Below, piece after piece: positions 58,429-64,000 of a DNA stretch of 64,000 bases. The DNA lies in NCBI RefSeq assembly GCF_943169825.2, contig NZ_OW968402.1, positions 558,001 to 622,000 of the forward strand. The letters run 5' to 3'. The position numbers were made by a program, and so were the translations under genes. Within the stretch, counting starts at the first letter, position 1; the number at the start of each line of letters is the position of its first letter. The stretch is from Varibaculum prostatecancerukia. Its GTDB lineage: Bacteria > Actinomycetota > Actinomycetes > Actinomycetales > Actinomycetaceae. A model generated the notes under the pieces. That model was not told where the DNA came from and searched no databases. It was given only the letters and a program-made list of their open reading frames with translations.

Positions 58429-58537
58429 GCGCGGGAAATAGATTTTTCCTCCCGCCCAAGAAATTCGGAAAACGTAGCGGCGTTTTCCGAATTCTTATGC
58501 CCACCGCACCCACTCGGACAAAATCTATCCCCCGCGC
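58429..58537 (-). repeat. Nested-hairpin repeat element, copy B
   Basis: A copy of the 108-bp element in the opposite orientation to copy A. The outer arms 58429-58446 and 58520-58537 pair at 17 of 18 positions. The inner arms 58458-58474 and 58481-58496 pair with a single bulged A. Read on the minus strand the unpaired spacers are 23 nt (GTCCGAGTGGGTGCGGTGGG and three more) and 11 nt (GGGCGGGAGGA), as in copy A. Confidence 0.88.
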
Positions 58538-58658
58538 TCGGGTGAGGAGTCACCCCACTAGGGGCGCGGCCTTCGCAGCGCACAGGGGCGTGAGGGAAAA
58601 ATTGTTCTTGCATGCTCAGTGCGTATCTCCCAGGATTCTCGTACCAGCGCTGTTGCTA

Positions 58659-58767
58659 GCACGGGGAGAGAAGTTTTATCCGAGCAGGCTAGGCGGGCGT
58701 AAAACTCGAAAATGCCCAGGGGTATTTTCGAGTTTTTGGGCGGGAGGAAAAACTTCTCTCGCCGTGC
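58659..58767 (+). repeat. Nested-hairpin repeat element, copy C
   Basis: A third copy in the same orientation as copy A. The outer arms 58659-58677 (GCACGGGGAGAGAAGTTTT) and 58749-58767 pair at 18 of 19 positions. The inner arms 58701-58713 (AAAACTCGAAAAT) and 58724-58736 pair perfectly, with a 10-nt loop. Spacers are 23 and 12 nt. The arm sequences differ strongly from copies A and B, yet pairing is kept. Confidence 0.88.
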
Positions 58768-58770
58768 ATA

Positions 58771-58799
58771 GGGCGGGAGGAAAAATCTATCCCCCGCGC
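58771..58799 (+). repeat. Right-end fragment of the nested-hairpin element
   Basis: GGGCGGGAGGA followed by AAAATCTATCCCCCGCGCG is the right spacer and right outer arm of the element, without the left half. It starts three bases after copy C and ends 44 bp before the aldehyde dehydrogenase stop. Confidence 0.8.
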
Positions 58800-58842
58800 G
58801 TACCGATTATCCGTACACACAGGCGGATATTACCCGGTGGGG

Positions 58843-60312
58843 TTACCAATCGATGCTGAAGTATTGCACCTCTTGGAACTCCCGAATCCCTTCGCGGGCA
58901 CCCTCGCGGCCGATACCGGATTGTTTGACTCCGCCAAAGGGGGCGGCGGGATCGGAAACCAGGCCGCGGTTCACTCCTACCATGCCGGCCTCGATCTTTT
59001 CCGCTAGATGTAGCGCCCAGTTCAGATCGCCGTAAACATAGGAGGCCAGACCCATTTCGGTGCCGTTTACCATTTCGAGGAGTTCGTCCTCGCAAGAATA
59101 TTCCTTGATGGGGGCAAGGGGGCCGAAGATTTCGTTTTGCAGTAGGGGAGAGTCGGCGCGCGGCACCTCGATAACTGTGGGAGCCACGAAATATCCGGCT
59201 AAATCACTGGGTAGCGGCGCTTTAGCCAGCACCTTTGCCCCTTGCTCCAGGGCTGCTTCTAAAAGCTGGTTTATCCCCTTCATGGCTTTTTCGTTAACCA
59301 CGGGGCCGATTTCGGTTTCCGGATCCAGTCCTGCCCCTACTCTCAAGGCCGCTACTCGTTGGCATAGCTTTTGTGTAAACTCTTCTTTAATATCTTTGTG
59401 CAGGTAGATGCGGTTAGCGGCGGTGCAGGCTTGACCGCCGTTACGGAACTTAGCGATCATTAGTCCTTCAATAGCGGCGTCTACATCGGCGGTGGCACCG
59501 ACTACGAAGGCGGCGTTACCTCCTAGTTCCATGGCGGTATTTACTACCCGGGGAGCTGCGAGACCCAGCAGGGAGCGGCCAACTGGGGTAGAGCCGGTGA
59601 AAGATACTAGCCGCACCCGGGGATCGGCTAGCCAGGTCTCAGAAATATCGGCAGAGTGACGGGAGGGCACTAGATTGACCACTCCCGCTGGCACTCCGGC
59701 CTCTTTCAGGATTCGCATTACTCCCAGGGCGGTTAAGGGAGTTTCGGAGGCCGGTTTTAGCACTACCGCATTTCCGGCAGCGAGGGCGGGCGCGATTTTT
59801 CGGGTGGCCATAGCGGCGGGGAAATTCCAGGGGGTGATCAGCGCACATACCCCGACCGGGCGGGCGGTAACCAGGGTGCGTGAGCCTCCTGCAGGCGGGA
59901 TTGCATAATCCCCGTCAGAGCGGACTGCTTCTTCGGAGAACCAGCGGAAGAATTCGGCGGCGTAGGAGGCTTCGCCCAGGGAATCCCCATAGGCTTTGCC
60001 ATTTTCCCAGCTCATCAAGTTGGCGAGTTCCTTGCTGGAGGCTATCATCAGTTCCCAGGCGCGGCGCAAAATCTCGCCGCGTTCGCGCGGAGAGCGCGCT
60101 GCCCACCCCGGTTGGGCGCTGGCCGCAGCATCGAGTGCCGCGCGTGCATCGGCGGCGGTGCCCGAGCTAACTTCGGTAATCGGGGTGGTGGTGGCCGGAT
60201 CTATCACCGGGAAAGTTTCCCCGCTAGCAGCTGCTCTGCCGGAGTTATTAATCCAAATGGCTTTCGCCGGTTCTAAATTTTCTACGTACTGTTTCAATGC
60301 TTGGCTGTCCAT
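58843..60312 (-). CDS. Aldehyde dehydrogenase, probable succinate-semialdehyde type
   Basis: NAD(P)-dependent oxidation of an aldehyde to its acid. The 489 residues show all family elements: PWNFP (Asn163), KPASETP (Lys186), FTGSTPVG, MELGGNA (general base Glu262) and NGGQACTAANR (nucleophile Cys296). The pattern ELGGNAxFVV and the C-terminal GGVKQSGIGREG are typical of the GabD succinate-semialdehyde group, but the substrate is not certain. The neighbours gdhA and a PucR regulator hint at glutamate/GABA metabolism. It is a separate transcription unit from gdhA, because a terminator lies between them. Confidence 0.88.
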   Translation of the reverse strand: MDSQALKQYVENLEPAKAIWINNSGRAAASGETFPVIDPATTTPITEVSSGTAADARAALDAAASAQPGWAARSPRERGEILRRAWELMIASSKELANLMSWENGKAYGDSLGEASYAAEFFRWFSEEAVRSDGDYAIPPAGGSRTLVTARPVGVCALITPWNFPAAMATRKIAPALAAGNAVVLKPASETPLTALGVMRILKEAGVPAGVVNLVPSRHSADISETWLADPRVRLVSFTGSTPVGRSLLGLAAPRVVNTAMELGGNAAFVVGATADVDAAIEGLMIAKFRNGGQACTAANRIYLHKDIKEEFTQKLCQRVAALRVGAGLDPETEIGPVVNEKAMKGINQLLEAALEQGAKVLAKAPLPSDLAGYFVAPTVIEVPRADSPLLQNEIFGPLAPIKEYSCEDELLEMVNGTEMGLASYVYGDLNWALHLAEKIEAGMVGVNRGLVSDPAAPFGGVKQSGIGREGAREGIREFQEVQYFSIDW

Positions 60313-60398
60313 AACTGCATCACTTCGTTTTAAATACCGCTTTTTCTGCGCCTTCGCGCTAAGTCTATATCTCTAGCGTCAGCGGTGACAGAAAAGTA

Positions 60399-60431
60399 TC
60401 TCCCCCGAGCGTCTGGTCCGCTCGGGGGAGA
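60399..60431 (-). terminator. Rho-independent terminator after gdhA
   Basis: A perfect 13-bp stem (60399-60411 with 60419-60431, arm TCTCCCCCGAGCG) and a 7-nt loop. Read on the minus strand the hairpin is followed by TACTTTTCTG. It starts about 43 bp after the gdhA stop. Confidence 0.88.
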
Positions 60432-60473
60432 AAAGTGTCACCTCAACGGGCAGATTATCTGCCTAGGCGTCGA

Positions 60474-61730
60474 TCACGGGTAGAGACCGCGCCGTTTGTG
60501 AGCCTGCAAGACGCGCTCCACCGCCAATACGGTAGCAGCGACGCGCAAGGTCACGCCCTTTTCTTCGGCGTAAGCCTCTACATCTTTCCAGGCTGCGGTG
60601 ATTCGCTCTTCCTCTTCCTTTTGTACCCGCTCTAGCGGCCAGAAGAAGTTGTCGCGTCCTTGTACCCATTCGTAATAGGAGACGATCACGCCACCGGAGT
60701 TGGCCAGAATGTCGGGAACAATCATTACTCCCTTTTCGTTCAAAATCTTGTCGGCGGCGGAATCGGTGGGGCCGTTCGCGCCTTCCACAATGATCTTGGC
60801 TTTCACATCGGGAGCATTGTCCTTGGTGAGCACGCCTTCAATCGCGGCGGGCACCACTACGTCTACGTCGAGCAGCAGCAGTTCGGCGGCATCGAGCGGT
60901 TCAGCGCCGGGGAAGCCTACCACTTTGCCTTTTTCGTCCACGTATTCGCCTAGCGCCTTGGTGTCGATACCGTCGGCATTGTAGATGGCACCGAAGATAT
61001 CGGAAATGGCGACTACTTTGCCGCCGCGACGCTGCGCGATTTCCGCGGCTCCGCGCCCTACTTTACCGAAACCTTGAACTGCCAGGGTGGCCTCTTCAAA
61101 CTTGATGCCCTTTTTCTCCAGGGCAGCTTCCACCATGATTACTACGCCCAGGGAGGTGGCTTCCGCGCGACCTAGAGAGCCGCCCAGGGAAACCGGTTTA
61201 CCGGTACAAATGCCGGGGACTGTATAGCCTTGGAACTGCGAATAGGTGTCCATGATCCAGGCCATGGTCTGTTCGTTAGTTCCCACATCGGGGGCGGGCA
61301 CGTCCTTTTCCGGGCCGATAATCGGCAGAATCTCGGAAATGTAGCGACGAGTTACCCGCTCTAGTTCAGCCTGGGAATACTTGCTGGGGTCAATAGTCAC
61401 CCCACCTTTAGCTCCGCCGTAGGGCAGATTCACTAGGGCGCATTTCCAGGTCATCCACATCGACAGGGCGCGGACTTCGTCAATATCGACGTGCTCGTTG
61501 TAACGGATGCCGCCTTTGGCAGGCCCGCGCGTCAAGTTGTGTTGTACTCGGTATCCGTGCAGCACCTCGTGGGTGCCGTCATCGCGACGAATCGGAATCG
61601 AAACGCTCATTTCGCGCCGAGGCGAAGCGAGCATATCGTAGTCCCCTTCGGAAAAACCCAGGATTTTCTGGGCTTCTCGCAGCTGACTCTTCGCGTCCTC
61701 ATAGGGATTCGGTTTGTAATCCTCGGACAT
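60474..61730 (-). CDS. gdhA: Glutamate dehydrogenase
   Basis: Interconverts glutamate and 2-oxoglutarate plus ammonia. The 418 residues match the hexameric GdhA family of the shorter (about 420 residues) type. Substrate lysines lie in GPAKGGIRY (Lys72) and TWKCALVNLPYGGAKGG (Lys96 and the catalytic Lys108). The Rossmann domain has VQGFGKVGRGAAEIAQRRGGKVVAISD. Coenzyme preference cannot be told safely. AAAGGAG precedes the ATG. It is divergent from pucR across about 200 bp. Confidence 0.95.
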   Translation of the reverse strand: MSEDYKPNPYEDAKSQLREAQKILGFSEGDYDMLASPRREMSVSIPIRRDDGTHEVLHGYRVQHNLTRGPAKGGIRYNEHVDIDEVRALSMWMTWKCALVNLPYGGAKGGVTIDPSKYSQAELERVTRRYISEILPIIGPEKDVPAPDVGTNEQTMAWIMDTYSQFQGYTVPGICTGKPVSLGGSLGRAEATSLGVVIMVEAALEKKGIKFEEATLAVQGFGKVGRGAAEIAQRRGGKVVAISDIFGAIYNADGIDTKALGEYVDEKGKVVGFPGAEPLDAAELLLLDVDVVVPAAIEGVLTKDNAPDVKAKIIVEGANGPTDSAADKILNEKGVMIVPDILANSGGVIVSYYEWVQGRDNFFWPLERVQKEEEERITAAWKDVEAYAEEKGVTLRVAATVLAVERVLQAHKRRGLYP

Positions 61731-61901
61731 ATATTTTGATCTCCTTTAAGGTTTTAAAATAGGGTCTGACCTTCGCTTTTTCCTGGTTAGCATGAAGCGC
61801 CAGCGGATTTTGCTCCGCAGGCTCAGGCGGTCAGCGCCCCATCTACCTCCGTTTTCGGGCGGCGGTAGCTTCAGTCTATCCGGGACTTAAGTCGGGGTAA
61901 A

Positions 61902-61950
61902 TATGCAATATGCATAAAATCTAGAACTGGAATGTGCATAATGTACATAT
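61902..61950. promoter_or_regulatory. Inverted repeats at the pucR start
   Basis: TATGCAATATGCATA (61902-61916) and ATGTGCATAATGTACATAT (61932-61950) are related AT-rich inverted repeats built on ATGCAT/ATGTACAT. Their centres are about 32 bp apart (three turns). The second overlaps both possible pucR start codons, which fits autoregulation, and the pair could also act on divergent gdhA. Confidence 0.5.
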
Positions 61951-63445
61951 GATTACTGTGCAGGCACTCCTGGGGCGGCCGCATCTACATATCCAATCCC
62001 TGTGGTGCCCTAACCCCTTGGCGAAACTGCGCTGGGTGGCGACCTCGGAACAAATAAATCCCGCTGCTTTTTTAGAGGGAAACGAGCTGTTGCTGACCAC
62101 TTCCGCGGGGAATCCGGAGGGTGAAGCAGGTTGGCTGGAGTATGCTCAGCGCCTGGTGGCCGGGGGGATTACTACCCTGGGATTCGGTCTGGGGTTCAGT
62201 CATGACAAGGTACCTCCGCTTTTAGTGCAAGCAGCCCGGGAAAGCGGTCTTAACCTGATTGAGGTGGCCGCCGACCAGTCTTTTGTGGCGCTTTCTCAAG
62301 AAGTGGCGCGGATGATCGAGACCGAAGCCACCTCGGGCAAATATAAACTGTCGGCTTTGCAACAGCGGCTGATTCGCGCGTCCGCGCAGCCGCGAGGAGC
62401 AGAAATAATCACCGCAGAGTTGGCGCGGGGGATTGGCGCGCGGGTGATCATCAGGGATAAGGCGGGCAGGACGATAGCGCAGTCAGTAGCCCCTACGGTA
62501 ACTGTCGATTTAGAGGACTTAGCGGCAGAGGCTTGGGAGGGATTTTCCGCCAATACGGCGCAGCTTTCCTTTGAAACCGCGGAAGGATACTGTCTTTTCA
62601 CTCCGATTAACGCTCTTGGGAAGGAAACCGCCTGGTTGCAAGCCTGTTGGAGCGTTTTTCCGCAGCCTTGGCAGCAGCAGGCGCTCTCCCAGGCTTCCCT
62701 GTTAATCGCTTCGGCCTTGGCTAACTCTCGGTTCGTTGCCTCCTATCAGGGGCGCCTGTTGCAGCGGGCATTTGAATTGTTGCTTTCTGGTGAGCTGGGG
62801 GCGGCGCAGATTCTAACCGAGATGGCGTTTCCTCTCTCTCGCGCCTTAAGCGGGCGGTATGTGCCGGTAGTAGTTACCGGGGAAGAGGGGGATCTGCGGG
62901 TCTTGACTGCTCGGGTGGAGCGGGCAGTGACAAAAAGTATGCCTCCACCGCTGTGGCGTTTTCACGCCTCCCATCTGGAGATGGCGATTCCGGTAGCGGC
63001 GTTGCCGCTGACTTTGTCCAACTTTTCCCGGAAAGAGTTTTCTGCTTTGCGAGCAGGCGTGGGGCAGGAGTACCCGATATCTCGTTTTAGTACGGGTCTT
63101 TCTGGGGCGCGGCAGGCGCTGCGGCACACCGGAAATACCCAGCAAGTCGCCCGGTGGGAAGAGATTTCCCGTTCCGGGCTAATGCAGGTGATAGGTAGGG
63201 AAACCGCGGCTGCTTTTTCTGGGCAGTTTCTGCGACCTTTGCGCGGAGAAACGGATCTGCTGGCGCTGCTGGAACAGTATGTCGCCACTAAAGGTAACCG
63301 GCAGCAGATGGCGCAAAACCTGGGACTGCATCGTAACACCGTGGCGACGCGGCTGGAAAAACTGCAGAACAAGTTAGGGATTAACCTGGCAGAAGCCGGT
63401 GCCCAAGCCTCCGCTTGGGTAGCCCTCCAAGGACGCGATTCCTAG
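61934..63445 (+). CDS. PucR-family transcriptional regulator
   Basis: A 503-residue regulator. The N-terminal PucR domain (LLTTSAGNPEGEAGWLEYAQRLVAGGITTLGFGLGF) senses a metabolite. The C-terminal HTH_30 domain (GNRQQMAQNLGLHRNTVATRLEKLQNKLGINL) binds DNA. Start: the GTG at 61934 has a modest CTGGA upstream, and the ATG at 61949 has none but could be leaderless. PucR proteins control purine, GABA, or amino-acid catabolism in other bacteria. Here the divergent gdhA and the aldehyde dehydrogenase gene are the obvious targets (inference). The stop overlaps the stop of the convergent surface-protein gene by four bases. Confidence 0.88.
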   Translation: MHNVHMITVQALLGRPHLHIQSLWCPNPLAKLRWVATSEQINPAAFLEGNELLLTTSAGNPEGEAGWLEYAQRLVAGGITTLGFGLGFSHDKVPPLLVQAARESGLNLIEVAADQSFVALSQEVARMIETEATSGKYKLSALQQRLIRASAQPRGAEIITAELARGIGARVIIRDKAGRTIAQSVAPTVTVDLEDLAAEAWEGFSANTAQLSFETAEGYCLFTPINALGKETAWLQACWSVFPQPWQQQALSQASLLIASALANSRFVASYQGRLLQRAFELLLSGELGAAQILTEMAFPLSRALSGRYVPVVVTGEEGDLRVLTARVERAVTKSMPPPLWRFHASHLEMAIPVAALPLTLSNFSRKEFSALRAGVGQEYPISRFSTGLSGARQALRHTGNTQQVARWEEISRSGLMQVIGRETAAAFSGQFLRPLRGETDLLALLEQYVATKGNRQQMAQNLGLHRNTVATRLEKLQNKLGINLAEAGAQASAWVALQGRDS

Positions 63446-64000
63446 TGGTCTTGGCGCAGTTTGCGAGCCGCGAGCAGTCCGGCACCGGCGAGGGCCAAGA
63501 GCGCGGAGATCAAAGCCAGGGTAGCTCCGTTCGCACCGGTCACCCGCAAAGAAGAGGGCGCCGGTCCCGCCGCAGAACTAGACCCCGTAGAAGAGCTACC
63601 GGTAATATAAGCACCGGAAGGTGCTTCGGTGGCTCCGCCAGTTTGGCCAGCTGACGGCTGCGTAGTAGCTCCACCGTTGTTACCCGGGTTGGGCTTAGTG
63701 CTGGGCTCAGTGCTGGGCGTGGTCGGCTCGGTAGTCGGATTATCAGTGGGCTCTGTAGTCGGAGGTACTACCGGGGCAGCCGGGTTAACGAATGGGGTCG
63801 CCGCGGCTTGCGACCATTTGCCGTCCGCTCCCTTATTGAAGGACAGCGTTTGTCGCGCTGCCAGTTTCAGACCTTCAGCGGTAGTTAGCTGCTTTAGCTG
63901 ATACTTCAAGGACACGTCGCTGACCTTTACCCGATAGGCACCGGTAGCAGCATCTAGGTCAGTGGGTACCCCGAAGGTGGTAGTGCCACTGACAAAATCC
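63442..64000 (-). CDS. Cell-wall-anchored surface protein, C-terminal part
   Basis: Minus-strand gene whose 5' part lies beyond the window. The frame is open from position 64000 to the TAG at 63442. The visible part holds a beta-rich domain end (TTTFGVPTDLDAATGAYRVK, then LKYQLKQLTTAEGLKLAARQ), a Pro/Thr/Glu spacer with PTTEPTDNPTTEP-type repeats, a Gly/Ser linker, and a sorting-like signal. That signal reads LRVTG, then a hydrophobic helix (ATLALISALLALAGAGLLAA) and a basic tail RKLRQDH. The pentapeptide is LRVTG instead of LPxTG or LAxTG. It may be a sortase substrate with an unusual motif or simply a membrane-anchored protein. Confidence 0.8.
   Translation of the reverse strand, partial: DFVSGTTTFGVPTDLDAATGAYRVKVSDVSLKYQLKQLTTAEGLKLAARQTLSFNKGADGKWSQAAATPFVNPAAPVVPPTTEPTDNPTTEPTTPSTEPSTKPNPGNNGGATTQPSAGQTGGATEAPSGAYITGSSSTGSSSAAGPAPSSLRVTGANGATLALISALLALAGAGLLAARKLRQDH

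Noticed and set aside
58335-58859. A 174-codon open frame on the plus strand upstream of the aldehyde dehydrogenase stop
   Set aside because: It crosses the repeat elements, is Arg/Pro-rich without any family pattern, and its length follows from GC-rich repeats that lack stops.

Overview
The window looks like chromosomal DNA of a medium-GC actinobacterium, most likely from the Actinomycetaceae (a Varibaculum- or Actinobaculum-like organism). This is an inference from mid-50s GC, many GTG/TTG starts with strong Shine-Dalgarno sequences, a DivIVA-type polar protein, an actinobacterial DUF4235 protein, a PucR regulator and GH2/GH3/GPH sugar clusters. I see no phage, insertion sequence, CRISPR array or plasmid genes. 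Nearly all of the sequence is coding, and it holds one tRNA and one riboswitch.

Layout. 1-2.8 kb: a partial unknown gene, a 14-TM drug exporter and a DUF4235 protein. 2.9-6.8 kb: a TPP riboswitch and a thiamine ABC transporter (thiBPQ). 6.8-16.3 kb: envelope genes (a beta-propeller membrane protein, a GT2 glycosyltransferase and a 1544-residue membrane protein built from an internal duplication), then pheA and a lipid kinase. 16.4-20.2 kb: serS, a NadC-like protein that has lost key active-site residues, an AGE-family epimerase, and tRNA-Ser(UGA). 20.2-28.8 kb: an AT-richer acyltransferase, then a lactose locus (lacI, twin operators, lacZ, GPH symporter) with galK converging. 28.9-34.1 kb: a YbbN-type thioredoxin, a lipoprotein, a two-TM protein with a Tyr/Gln/Pro/Ser repeat tail, and a divergent DivIVA-like coiled-coil gene. 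34.2-47.7 kb: a complete glucuronide/hexuronate locus (GPH carrier, GH3, HAD, uxuB, uxuA, eda, kdgK, uxaC, divergent uidA, LacI regulator). 47.8-50.2 kb: a UPF0210 protein and ACT-domain pair, and a CadD-like transporter. 50.2-53.7 kb: a three-gene ABC-2 exporter. 53.9-58.2 kb: ybaK, mntH and glgB. 58.2-58.85 kb: a non-coding block of repeats. 58.8-64 kb: an aldehyde dehydrogenase, gdhA, pucR and the C-terminus of a wall-anchored protein.

How genes work together. The hexuronate locus forms a closed route: import of glucuronides, release of glucuronate by UidA, conversion through UxaC, UxuB and UxuA to 2-keto-3-deoxygluconate, phosphorylation by KdgK and cleavage by Eda. The GH3 enzyme keeps the Asp-x-His dyad of NagZ-type hexosaminidases, so the substrates may be glucuronate/N-acetylhexosamine oligosaccharides of host glycosaminoglycans (inference). 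Paired TTGGCAA direct repeats lie about 105-130 bp upstream of uidA, the carrier gene and uxuB, always in the sense orientation of the gene.

Most novel-looking signals: (1) a family of roughly 108-bp elements with two nested hairpins (one copy at 50.2 kb, two full copies and fragments at 58.3-58.8 kb), whose arms differ in sequence but still pair while the 23-nt and 11-12-nt spacers stay constant; (2) the TTGGCAA direct-repeat regulon; (3) the duplicated 1544-residue membrane protein; (4) the NadC homologue with a broken active site.
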